A stretch of 64,000 nucleotides of DNA, taken from assembly GCA_902728285.1 (NCBI GenBank), contig CACVBU010001169.1, positions 448,598 to 512,597 on the forward strand, in the 5' to 3' direction. A model generated the notes under the pieces. It made no database searches, was not told where the DNA came from, and saw only the letters and a program-made list of their open reading frames with translations. Each line of letters begins with the position of its first letter. Within the stretch, counting starts at the first letter, position 1. Made by a program: the position numbers and the translations under genes. Of this stretch, positions 1 through 11,303 are shown one piece after another. This DNA comes from Clytia hemisphaerica (lineage: Eukaryota; Cnidaria; Hydrozoa; Leptothecata; Clytiidae).

Positions 1-2156
1 ATATTCCATTTGCATATATTCCCACTTTAATAGATTTCACAGACCTTACATATTCATTTCATTTCCCGGTTATTAACACAAAAGGAACGAAAAAGAAGTA
101 CGGACAGAAAAGTGTTTATTACAGGGTGAATTCAAAAAGAAAAAAACTGTGATCATCGATTTTTGAAGTAACCTATTTCCAGTTTATCTTATATACAGAA
201 GATTCAGATTTACCCCTTCGATTTTACCCTTTTATTTTTCATCATCATTCTCATTTTACTATAGTCTAGTTGTAAAAAAAAAATAAAGTTGTTCGATTGG
301 AGATTTGTGGCAGTTTTTCACCTTAAAACTTTAAATGAACAGACAACAACTTTCCCATTAGAGAGGATTTGTTGCACACAACGTTGTTTCAACGTTCATC
401 TAACGTTATATGGACGTTGGGAACGTTTAATAAACGTTGAAACAACGTTGTGTGCCAGCTGGGAGATATGTCGCATGCCCGGTCAAATTTAACTGTACTT
501 CTCCGTAAAGAATCTATCTAGCTATTACAGCGATTCAGCTTGTGTTAGCTGAAAATATTTCCAAAATTAGATGAACGGGGGAGGTTCCAAAGATTTTTCC
601 AAAATTAGGAACGTTTATTCAGGACCTTAGAATAAACAATGGAAAAATGAGTAATTATTTTGTTTAGACCTTCCGCTGCATGGATTGGTAAAGAAAAATT
701 ATCAAAATCTTTTAGGCAATTAGTGCGTGCTTATTTAACTGAAAGGATATGGAATAGGCTGATACTAAAGTCTCAAAGATAACACACTTGATATCTGTCT
801 GTTCGATACTCGGTGACTAAAGTTAAGGATCAAGGGTGAACGAAGAAATCTAAATAGAAAAGAATTGCCTCCTTTTTCTCCCCTCAGGCAGATAACTAAG
901 GAAAAAGGCACATTCACGTCGTCTAAAATGTTCGAACAAAGCTTCTGAAAAATAAATAGTCAGCAAACTGAAATTACATCCCTGGGTCACAGACTTGCTG
1001 GGATCCCAGCTCGACCGGACAAATTGGCAAAATTTATGTCCCCGGTGGGGAAACACCCTTAAATATCAGCCCCACCGGGAAATTGACTTTGATTAAATCC
1101 CTATTCAAAATTCAATGTTTAGAAATTGCACTCCAAAACCATTCGAACTAGATTTTTTAGCCTTGGAACAATAGAATTTCTTTCCCCCTTTGGATTTCAA
1201 AGAAGTTTTATCTCCACTGAGGAAAAAAGCTCCACCGAGGCTGTGAGACAGGGGTGGGAGATTGAGAAACTTCAGCCATTCATCTTTAATGATCATCCAC
1301 TCTAATTACCTCCTAAATTAGATTTGTTTTGTCGCCACTGTGCCTCATGAAATACACCTTTTCGACCGCCAATTGCCGCGCGGCATTTCTTTGTCCATTT
1401 ACCACCCTAAAACCATCCTAGTCTTTTTTTGCACCTATAGACAATAGAAAAAGGTGTAAAAATAGGATTGGGTCGAGTTTAGGAGGGAGGGTAATTAAAT
1501 GATTAAGTAGCACGTGCCTGGCCGTGCGACTACGGTCGAAAAGATGTATTGACTGTGATGTTATAAAATACGGTGATATAAACTTATTATCAAAACTCAG
1601 TGAATGCAAAAGTAAACTTAGGGCTATAAAAAATATTAAAAGGTAGAATGTTTTCTCAGAATGGTAGATTTTCGACTTAATCCAAAATAGTTTTTGATAT
1701 AGATGTCAACCTGTGCTTTTATATCTTTTCTAAAAATTTAACTGAAAATGGGAAATAGCTAGTCATCACACGACACAAACATTAAACTGAAAACATCGCG
1801 TTATATATAAAAATCCACTGTTTGAAGAAATCATTTATATGAAAAATAATTCTTAGTTTGAATTGTAATATTCATAATGTGGCCCCTGGGGGGGGAGGTT
1901 GGGTACTCATACGATCCATCCCACGGGATGTGCCGCCCTTAATAGTTGATTTTCGAGACCTTCAAAATGCACTGTGAAGGAAAACTTTTTTGGATAGAGT
2001 ACACTACAAGGGACCTCTTTTTAGCTGGATACACTGTAAGGGTGTGTTAAGGGACTGCCGATTTGCAAGTCTGATAGTATAAATCTGATATATCTTTGGA
2101 ATTTTGTTTCGCCCCCATTTTGATTTGTTTTGAACATTGTGTCGATATCTCGACAT
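1..2156. repeat. 2.15-kb dispersed repeat, copy 1
   Basis: Nearly the same sequence recurs in direct orientation at 26985-29140, with scattered substitutions and small indels along its length. The left end may lie outside the window. It contains an inverted repeat (373-456), stretches rich in stop codons in all frames, and a G-rich tract near 1890. I see no transposase or reverse-transcriptase motif, so the element class is unknown. The right edge was set where the two copies stop matching, shortly before the hairpin at 2180. Confidence 0.85.
373..456. repeat. AACGTT-rich inverted repeat inside the dispersed repeat
   Basis: Arms at 373-396 and 433-456 are complementary at 23 of 24 positions and are built around the palindrome AACGTT. 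The loop also contains AACGTT-like words. The corresponding hairpin in the second repeat copy is at about 27351-27433. The position 391/438 pair is A-T here and G-C in the other copy, so pairing is kept despite the change. Confidence 0.85.
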
Positions 2157-2179
2157 ATAAGATATGAAATCAAACTACA

Positions 2180-2269
2180 GCAGTGAAAAGGTACCCTTAC
2201 AGTGCATTTTCCAAACTTTTCTATTTTTCTACCCTTGTAAAATGCACTGTAAGGGTACCTTTTCACTGC
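2180..2269. repeat. Perfect 31-bp stem hairpin
   Basis: Bases 2180-2210 and 2239-2269 are exact reverse complements, separated by 28 bases. The stem contains the word ACTGTAAGGG, which also occurs singly at about 2030 within the neighbouring dispersed repeat. A perfect stem of this length suggests a recent inverted duplication or a young foldback element. Confidence 0.9.
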
Positions 2270-2400
2270 TCAAGGGCTGCACTGTACGGGTCCGGTTTTG
2301 AAAGCCATTTTTGGCGGCACATGCCATCGTTTAGAAATTGAGTGCCCCCGGAAGCTAGAATAAAAGCGTCTCAAAAAGCAAACGAATATGTCGACCAGAA

Positions 2401-2500
2401 GGCTCCTCTTTTGATAGCTGTCTACCCATAGGTAGGAGAAGACGCCACTCTCTCTCTTTCGATTGCTCCACTTAATCTTGAGTCCCTCTCTTTTCCTCCA
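2401..2500 (-). repeat. SINE body fragment
   Basis: This stretch matches the body of the tRNA-headed SINE at 56170-56405 (for example GATAGC-TCTACCC and GATTGCTCCACTTA in the same order and spacing). No tRNA-like head is visible here, so the copy looks incomplete or diverged at its 5' end. Confidence 0.65.
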
Positions 2501-2730
2501 CAAGAGATAGCAGCAAACCAATTTCATAATCTTTGTCATCAGCCGGCCAGAAACCTAGATGCTCTCTTTCGTTGGTTCTTTAACTATTATTCAATTTTTA
2601 AAAATAGTTTTGTTCATTATTTTAAATTTAGTTTTTCTGTTACTTTTTATTTTACTATCGTAGCAATCTATATCATAATCTTTTAGGTGATAAAAAGCTG
2701 ATAAAATTTTCTTCTTTCTGCGCTATTTTT

Positions 2731-3045
2731 CTTTAAAGGGATAATCAGATGGTCTGAGATATTTTGCCTGCAGATAGCTTCTAGGATTTTAGGAAAAACC
2801 TCTAAATTTTTCGGTGTATTTATTTTCTTAACTCAAGTTATGCCAATTTGAAATCTCGAAAAATGGGACTTTTCAGGGACTTTTCACACTTTTTTCTATT
2901 GTTTTCAAGCAAAAGTTCACAATTTCAAAGTGGTATAACTTTAGTTAGGAAAATAAGTGCACCAAAAAATTTAGAAATTTTTCCTAAAACCCTAGAAGCT
3001 ATCTATAGGCAAAATATCTCAAACCATCTGATTATCCCTTTAAAG
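2731..3045. mobile_element. Foldback/MITE element with ~120-bp arms
   Basis: The left arm (about 2731-2857) and right arm (about 2925-3045) are reverse complements with scattered mismatches. Both outer ends read CTTTAAAGGGATAATCAGAT. The roughly 70-base spacer has no coding content. The ORF-like stretch that crosses the right arm is a by-product of the repeat. Confidence 0.8.
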
Positions 3046-5520
3046 CAATTTAAGTTTAAGTAGCTTTTTTTGGATAGGCAGTATTAAAGGTCAACAATGA
3101 AGGGACTGGTGCAAAAATCAAAATTAAGATGAAAAGAGAAATCAAACAACAGTCGGTGCAATACCAGCTACAGTATACATTCCTAATCTTATTCATACTA
3201 GGCTTGGGGCGGTTCAGAACTAGGGGGGGCTTTTCCTGTACCACTTCTTAACTTTTTATCTAATTAGCCTTTTTAGCTTTTTAGATGAAATTTGGCATAC
3301 CAGATCCTTGTCATGCAAGGTAACTTTTAACACATTTTCTGATGACATCACTCATCATGCCCAAAATAAGCAAAAACCAAAAATTTCCAAATTTCCCTTG
3401 TTCTTCTGAAAATCTTTTTTATTTTAGCAAGAGCCTCAGAAAGAAGTTACCTGACTTTAAAAAACCTATTTTATCCTAAATATTCAATAAATTAAGGTTT
3501 GAACGATATATTATTTGACATAAAAGCTAAATTTTTATTTGAAATTTGTCAATTCTTATGACACGATGTCACCATGCTCAAAGCGTGAAATCTTTTGTTG
3601 TCAAATTCATTTTATTTAGAAGCTAAATAAAAGTTAGTTATTTCGTTTTAGCCTTGAAAGGGTAACCATCTTTTATAAACGATAAGTTTTTATCCCCAGG
3701 GTGGCCACACGATTCGTGCGGCCCAAAATTAGGACTTTGTAATTGGACCCTTTAACAGTGGAAAGAGAATTTAGCCAAATTTGGGTAAATTTAGGCGAAA
3801 AACTGACCTTTACGGTGTAAAAAAAAGATTTAAACCATTTTACCTCGAAAGAGTAGCCATTGTTTACAAAACTATTTTTTCTTCGAAAAATTGTCATTTT
3901 ATTTATACTTGCTTGTAACATAAAACCCCTCCTTTCTGGCCTTATCTAGGCTTATCAGAAAAGAAAAACAAAGGATTCTCCAAAACCGCTAAGACAGCGA
4001 AGATTTAAAAAAAAATTGAATATTTATAATTTGCGACCGAACACACTGAAACTATACTGAGAAATTTCATCATAGGGAAACTGTGGTCACCCCTTTTGAT
4101 GATTCATTTTAGTTTAGGTTCCTTGAAAGTAAGCCTGATAAATTGTAGTTGGACAACAATAAGATTCTTCCTAAACGTGGAGTTGAATTCTCTGATCTTC
4201 CAATGGATTGGTCGGAAAAATTACTACTACTAGATGTAAAAATATTCCAGACCCTCAAAGCTTAAGTGTGTAAAATAAAAGTTCCTGCGTGTCGTACCAA
4301 CTGCCGTACCAACTGATCTTCTTCGGCCATTTAATGCAAGCGTTTTTATTTATAACAATAATTTTATAAGAACACCCTCACTACGTTCAGGCTATTTAAA
4401 AAGGTTCTCAATGGACCTATTATTCCTCGTTATTACTAGTACGTATCGTTTTAACATACTATAAAAAGCTTTAATCTCCGAATAGATTCTGATACTCCAC
4501 ATATGACATGTATTCACTCTAAAGGCCATGCTTCTGTAAGAAAATCTGCCTAGGTTGACGCTTCGCTTTGATCTTTTTCATCCAGATTTTGGATGAATAT
4601 TAAAAGATCTTTTGAGCACTGTGATTGGCTAAAGCCAGCAATCGGACCAAAATCAAAAGCCAGCAATCACAAACATAGATAGCATTAGAACCCTGTCGCT
4701 TTCGCTTTCTTTTTCAAGCAAAAAGTGGTTTTAATTGTTATTGTCTGAATAACCGGGTGAGATCGTCACATTCGCTATATCCCGTTGGAGCAGAGCGTGG
4801 TATGCATAAAATGGATGATCTGTTATGAGATTAAACAAACTGTGCATGTTTTTTTTAATTTGCGGGCGGTGCAGAGATTTTTTAGAAATATGTGTTCTTA
4901 TCTTCTAGGAGAACAAATGTTGTGCCCTTTCAATTTTCTTATACAAATGATGTGTTCTGATTTCTAGGAAACCTTTATCGCACTATTTGTCTCCCTAAAC
5001 TTATCACTACTTTATGGTTTAATGTGTTCTACAATCCAGAAAAAAAAAGTTTGCCAAGTTAAACGTGTAAGATATTTCTTTTTCTCCACGGAAGCTGGTT
5101 CTGAAAATTTCTAGGGTTACCTAGACAACAAGAACACGTTAAATGACCTTGATTATACCCCTGTCTCGTCGGGATGAGATGGAGTTTTTATAAGATACTT
5201 CACCAATTGGTCATTTAAAGTAATAGAGATGACGCATTCTTTAAAAAAGTAAAAAAAATGCTTTTATTACAGGTTACAGGTTAACGACCATCCAAATCAA
5301 ATAAAAGCTTGTAAAAACTCCAGCTTGCCCCTGTCTCGTCAGAACAATTTTTTAAATTTTATCCTTCATGGAAAATAAATCATAAATCTCTAAATCAAAT
5401 TACTACTGCATTCGCTAAAACTTTCAATTTTCAAATAAGATGTAATAAATTGTATCGAAATTTTTAGAGTTAAAATGAAACATATTAAATATTCTGATAA
5501 TGAAAAAAATCAAAACAACG
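3046..5520. other. Non-coding, no gene recognised
   Basis: I see no exon-like reading frame with plausible splice sites on either strand. All frames are broken often and composition is AT-rich. The word CCCCTGTCTCGTC occurs just beyond here at about 5158 and 5328, a hint of a small repeat. Nothing else can be supported. Confidence 0.5.
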
Positions 5521-5524
5521 TTTT

Positions 5525-5745
5525 TTACAAGAACAAACTATATAAGAAGATAAGGCATCGATGGCCAAAATATTAAGTTAATAAAAATTAAAATTTTAAG
5601 GCTTCATGGACTCGAAAACACCAAATGGAAAATGGACGCAAATATTCACAAAATGGTGAAAATAAAAACATGGAAAAAATATTTTTAGAATTAAATATTC
5701 AAAAAAGTTAAATTTTGGATGTTCTTATAAAAAACGTGTAGCTAA
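5525..5745. mobile_element. TIR element, TATAAGAACAT family (copy)
   Basis: The right end reads GGATGTTCTTATAAAAAACG, the reverse complement of the left end of related copies at 41414, 42615 and 61505. The interior shares the order 'GGCTTC..GGACTC..AAATGG' with the copy at 41414-41640. The left end is degraded. It has no coding capacity, so it would be a non-autonomous element. Confidence 0.6.
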
Positions 5746-6365
5746 TAACTTTGAATCATTTTTCATTGTTTTTGTTTCCACTAATAGAATTATTCAATTA
5801 GGGTAAAATTTTCTCCCCCGGAATAGAACTGTGCAATAAGGTGAAGAAATCAATAAAAAGTAGCAAATTTATTATCAAAATATATCCTCCTATTCTCCTT
5901 ATATATTGAAAACTAGACAGTGTTTTCAATAAAAATAATAAAGCCTCTAAGCGGCGTAAAGGCCCAGCAGTTTTGGCACTGTCAGCATATTTTTCCGCTA
6001 CAGAATCCCCAATTTTTTCAATGTATAGACTCGAGTCGAGCGAGCAATAAAGATCTAATTACTAAGATCTAATACTAAGAAAGATTTGACCATATAAGTT
6101 GGAGGTATTAATTATATGTGGTTTTTTATTTACGCATGCACACAATAGAAAGTGAGATAGTTCGATTTTAGCCTGGAATCGTCGATTGATAATTGTGCGC
6201 ATAGGCCCCGACAAAGTCAAATCTTTTCGACCAGTTGTGTTTTAAAGGCCCATTGCGCTGCGCGCTGGCCCAATAATAAATCTGAAATGTACACGCACAG
6301 CCTCAGTACCGTGCGCCACCAAGTCAGACAATCTGGCGGGAACACCCACACTAGAAACGTAACCA

Positions 6366-6480
6366 AGAGGGGCGTAAAATTTGTGTAGATTTTTATAAAA
6401 CTGTAATTATCTATTCATGGTATTAAGAGATAATTATAATGGCATAAAAATCTGCTCTCATACACAAATTTTGCGCCTCT
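6366..6480. mobile_element. Short foldback element
   Basis: Left arm from 6366 (AGAGGGGCGTAAAATTTGTG) pairs with the right arm ending at 6480 (CACAAATTTTGCGCCTCT), with a second block of pairing nearer the centre. Total length is about 115 bases with no coding capacity. Confidence 0.65.
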
Positions 6481-7880
6481 CCTAGCTACGCTACTGCACA
6501 CCATAACACCAAAATGTTTGGGTTCTTCAGCAGAACCCAAATTTCACAACATCACGCTACAATCCCTGGCCCGCATAATGCAGATGTTTTTACTAGAACT
6601 CTCCCTACAACATCATGTCAACCGCTGGGGGGGGGAGGGGCTCTTCAATTATGTAATTTTGAAAATAAGAAATCTCATTGTTAACGTAGCAAAATCATAA
6701 CACGGTCACTGAATTCGAAAAGTTCAAATGGGGACCCCTCCCCACTGGAAAAAAGGAACAAAAATTAGTCGCCGGTTATAAAGGGGTTGGAAAGATACCC
6801 TTTGAATTTCATACAAATTGAATAACGACAACCTTGGAAAATTATTTTGATCTGTGAATATATAACTCGAATATATTTATTGTAAAATGTAAAGTTATCG
6901 AGACACTTTTATGTTATTAGCGTGGGTAATCGAGCCGCCTTATATGATCTGTGATTACTAGAAAATAATAGGGTAAAATCAACTTTGCAGCCCTCTAGTT
7001 AACAGAGCCCCCTTACATTACAAACAAAAGATTGCACCTATGTGTACTGCTTCATTTTATAACCTCTGATTCATATAATCTTTCCGTGTTTATCACTGAG
7101 GCAGGGGTGACGCGATACCTTCAATGCATAAAAATCATACCCGTATTTTTTGTCTTAAGGGCTTTGACCATAATCAAAAAATTGATTTTGGTATTTGAGC
7201 ATAAAAGTTATGTTTCAGGTTCCTTTACACTATAGTATTACACTTAACAAAGAATTACCTTTACAAATTGCTTTTTAATCAAATTCCTTAAAAGTAATTA
7301 AGAATTTAATTGCTCTTCGTCGCAAAAGTCTTCATTTTCTTCTTCATCAAATTCTTTGTTTGCGATTCATAAATTTTCAGACTCAGTACAGTTGGCCTAA
7401 CTAACAGAAAATGTATAACATGTCAAATTTTGTTAGCTACATCAGACAGAAATTTATATTTTGTATATGACAAATATCAAAATTCACCATGGTCAGAGCC
7501 CTTAATAACTCAGATTGACTAATGATTTAGGCCTATCAACGTATTGAAACCTGTACTAGCGCTCACTCCCATATACAATCATGTACAATTTTTCCAATAT
7601 TATCAGTAAAAAACATTTTTTCTATCCAAGATGAGCCAAGAAAAGTCTATAAGCCATACAGTAAAATACAAAAAAATATCCTGACTTTTATATTTAGATC
7701 AAGTATATCATCACGAAATTTTTAATTAAAATATTTTTTTGTATCAATCTGTTTGTAAATAAAAATCAACAAAAATATTGGTTACATTCTTGCTGAAACT
7801 CAATTTTTCCACAATGTTGAAAAAAACATAAAAAATCATTCTATTTTTTTTAATATGAAAATTATAACACTGTAGAGCCC
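6481..7880. other. Non-coding, no gene recognised
   Basis: Frames are short and broken on both strands, a G tract lies near 6630, and no splice-bounded exon is evident. Nothing else can be supported. Confidence 0.5.
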
Positions 7881-8149
7881 ATGCTATGATATGGAAAGAA
7901 GAGGGGCTAAGAATATAGTGACCAAGGAAGTGCAATCCCTGTTTGCGCAGTTGGAAGAAAATTTCTATGTTGACCCTCTAATATGCCTTGAAATGACGCT
8001 ATTTCAGACCGGCTTGGCCCCGATGAGGGCAAATCCTAGGCATCCTAGGATAGGGAAATCACTGCACTTACCTGACTCTGCCACCTCGTTTTCGCGACAC
8101 ACAGTGCTGATGGTGTATAGTAACTATACTCGAACAACTCGAGAGAACA

Positions 8150-8371
8150 GTGCATCCTCCCATATGGTCGAACCTGATAAGTATTAGCAGCCACGCCACA
8201 AATTCAGGTAAATCTCCCAACATTCTTGTTGTATCTTTAGAGAATGGTACTCGATTACCCTCACACGGCAAAGGAATATTAACTTGCCAAGTGAATCACA
8301 GCACCGAGCGGGAATCGAACCCCGACCTTCTACACGGAAGTCAAGACTGATAGCCGGTACACTACTAGCCC
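8150..8371 (-). mobile_element. tRNA-derived SINE
   Basis: On the minus strand the head has an A-box-like segment (8354-8367) and an exact pol III B box GGTTCGATTCC (8311-8321) at tRNA-like spacing. The acceptor ends do not pair, so it is not a functional tRNA gene. A non-tRNA body follows toward lower coordinates, but its 3' end is not clear to me. The family differs in body sequence from the SINE at 56170-56405. Confidence 0.7.
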
Positions 8372-8760
8372 CAGAGACGAAGCTATTTAAAATATGAGTT
8401 GTGGTATCTTAAAAGTAATATTTTATTTGAATATTCTCCTGAAGAGATGTCACCGTGTTTAATTAGGTTTTTAAAGGTTTTGTTTTTAAATAATAAGAGA
8501 AATATCGTTTGCTTACTCATCAATTTTAATTTACAAGCTTTTTCACATTGGATTGACAAGAATGTGGAGCAAGATTGGTCAGAAAAAGGAAAAGAAAAAC
8601 ACTTTTTTGCTTATATCAGCACGATTTAAATAGCAAGACACTGTCCCAATATGAAATATGTGTCTGATATGAAACGGGAACACTTATGTGAAAACAAAGT
8701 TTTTAATAGATTTCAACGAATTTCTAGCTTTTAATTTTGGTAAATTATTCTTGATTACAG

Positions 8761-8796
8761 GTGTTCTTTGGATTTGTGACACAGGGAAGTAAACAG
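8761..8796 (+). other. Possible 36-nt micro-exon
   Basis: A 36-base open segment (12 codons, phase 0) is bounded by a good acceptor (pyrimidine-rich tract then TTACAG) and a consensus donor GTAAGT. No partner exons were recognised on either side, so it may be chance. Listed because both splice signals are strong. Confidence 0.2.
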
Positions 8797-8843
8797 GTAA
8801 GTTTAAGTATAGAAATTATAGCGTTGGATGAAGTTCTATTCAA

Positions 8844-9208
8844 TACACATTTTTTTTTTAGAACCCAGTTTATAAGAACATCGAGGCCGAAATTCGTCCG
8901 AAATATTAAGAACATCGTAAGAACATGCCTAGCCTCAGTTTGGAAAAAATGACAAGAAACTACAATTTTTTCCTCTTTTCAAGCAGTTTTAACCGAACAG
9001 GCATAGATTTTCTAAAATCGAGAGTCAAATATTGTCCAAGTTTTACCAATTTTACCAGTTTGCGCTTTATTTTGCATGATATTGTCGATTTAGAGTAGTC
9101 TGAAAAATTAAGAACGCATTTAAGAATATTTTAGGCTGACAATTGCTAAAAAATAAGCACATCCAGGCTCAGCCAGATTTTAGGTGTTCTAATAAAAAAA
9201 AGCGTCTA
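8844..9208. mobile_element. TIR element, family A, copy 1
   Basis: About 365 bases, with ends ACACA..T-rich..GAACCCAGTTTATAAGAACA on the left and GGTGTTCTAATAAAAAAAGC on the right. The same element occurs in reverse orientation at 15086-15456 and 26062-26450. The interior is shared along its whole length (for example CTGCTTGAAAAGAGG-type and CAGCCTGGATGTGC-type words in those copies). No coding capacity. Confidence 0.75.
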
Positions 9209-10400
9209 TATAATTTCAAATGAAATATGAAGTTTTGAGACTGCTTATCAAATACAACAGACACAAACACCGTTAGATAATTTATGAGAGAAGGAAGTCA
9301 AACATGAGCAAGAAACCCGCTGTCTGTGATTTTACATTACGTTTTAAAGCTTTGTATTATCTTGGTTAATTCGGGTATTTAAAAAAGCATTACCTCGAGC
9401 CTACAGTATGTATGAAAAAAGTATAAGCTACTTTGTAGTATGGATATAAGCAGTGTTATAGTAGTATAGCAGTATATAAGCAGTATTGAGTATTAGGATA
9501 CAAGCATCCCTCAAGCATTTTTCAGCCTTATTAAGCTTTCGACCTAAGGATCTCTGAGCCTGTTTTCGGATTTTTATATGCTTATAAAAATAAACATGCA
9601 ATTACAGCATATTTAATATCTACATATTTCATAAGAACATTCAAACATTAAGCCTTTGGTAGACTGGAGACACCCGTCCTGTATTTTTATAAACTGATGT
9701 AAACAGGACGGGATCGGGCTTTGATGCACAGACTTCTGCCTCAAGAAAATTTTACAGTAGGAAATTCGCGCTGCCATCACTTACTAAGATTAAAACAATT
9801 ACATTAAGTTGCGTGTTTCCTAAGAAAGTAGGGCCAGTATAAAATAAAAACGGAATTCGATTGGCTGTGTTTTCAACTGTCATCATAGTATTAAGAAGGC
9901 CGTGACGTTAGGGTTTGGGGAATTCAAACTCTCAACACAAACCAGGCGTTTCATTTCGCCATCAGTATGTAAAAGAAGAAGTCAAAGAATGGATCTCCAG
10001 GCTAAGCCTTTGGATGTTCTTAACTTTTTTTTTATATTCATGAAGCCTAAAAATGACTTTAAAGTGTTCTTATTTTTACCATTTTGTGAGTATGTTTGTG
10101 CGTTTTCTTAAGATTTTTGGCTTTAAAATGCTCTTAACTCTTTATAAACATTTTGACCATTGAAGCTTTATGTTCTTATATAGTTTATTCTCATATTGTT
10201 TTCCCTTCACATTTTTACATTTCCCAGTTTAGAGTAAAGCCGGGACAACGTTTTTGAAGTGTAAAGTGCCTGTGATGGGAAAATAAAGTCTAGAATATAA
10301 AAAAAATCTCTTCATTTAATAGTTTTTCCATCAATCCATTAATGTGTGGGCTTAGCAATAATTAATAGGCGTTAATAGGCTAATAAAACACCTAGATACC
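9209..10400. other. Non-coding with fragments of the TATAAGAACAT family
   Basis: Words typical of the TATAAGAACAT elements occur at about 9629-9660 (ATAAGAACATTCAAAC) and 9985-10190 (AAGCCTTTGGATGTTCTTAA onward). They look like broken copies. No exon is recognisable. Confidence 0.5.
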
Positions 10401-11170
10401 TTTAGAAAGCTCTTAATAAAAGGTATTGGATTTGATAAAAAGAAGTAGGTGGTTAAAATAAGCCTTTTCAATACCTTTGGTCTTACATTTTAGACAAAAC
10501 ATACTGTTGGAGACATGCAGTAGGAGAACTTTCAGCCACAACAAATTCTTAATAAAGAAAATGAAATCTCCCTCCTTGGGGAATGTTCTAAGCCTCCTAA
10601 TCCCTCTAATTTCATCTAATTATAGTTTACCCTCTTAGTAAGGAACAAATAATTATAAGATTAAAGTTGAATAGATATTCATACAATAGTATTAAAGTTT
10701 ACCGAAAGATACTATGATAGGGGGTTATATAATTCTTTTAATTGCCATTACTACAGTGCTTTAGTCATATCTTTTAAACAAAACATACTCCAAAATATAC
10801 TGTTGAAAACATGCAGCTAGAGAACTTTTATCCACAACAAAGTCTTTATGAGGAAAAATGAATCTCCATCTTTGACATAAATTCTAGTTCTAAAGATTAT
10901 ACTCTACCCCCGGAGAGGATAAAATGTTTCGGAGTTAAAAGGTGCCTTGGATACCTTGAGAAAGGTATTGGCGTTGGTAAAAAGAAACTAAGATAGGGGG
11001 TTTATATAAGCTTTTTAATTGTTTTTAGTAATTCATTTTGACAAAATATGCTATTGATAACATGCAGTTGGAGAACTTTTATCAACAACAAAGTCTTAAT
11101 TAGGAAAAACTAATCTTCATCTAAGATAAAGATCTTGGCTCCGTAATTACTTTTACCCCCTGAATGGAAG
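10400..11170 (+). repeat. Three-unit tandem array of diverged ~250-300-bp repeats
   Basis: Three units share, in order, ACAAAACATACT, ACATGCAG, GAGAACTTT, CACAACAAA-TCTT and a CATC/CTCC block. The ACATGCAG words lie at about 10513, 10810 and 11060. Between units runs a GGGGGTTTATATAA-like stretch. The array ends about 130 bases before the start of the nuclease-helicase gene and so occupies its upstream region. A regulatory role is not demonstrated. Confidence 0.7.
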
Positions 11171-11303
11171 CAATAGACACTGAGTCATACAAGGGCGGAA
11201 ATGAAATGATTTTTTTCATTTGATAAACATTGATGTTTGTGTGTGCTTTCAAAAGTTTTGAGAATTATTTTGGTTCAGGAAAAGTTTTATTCTGCGATTC
11301 AAA

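Noticed and set aside
289-492. 67-codon open frame present in both copies of the 2.15-kb repeat
   Set aside because: It covers the AACGTT hairpin, and differences between copies alter most affected residues, so selection on a protein is unlikely.
8305-8371. Functional tRNA gene
   Set aside because: Internal promoter boxes are good, but the acceptor arms do not pair, so it is a SINE head.
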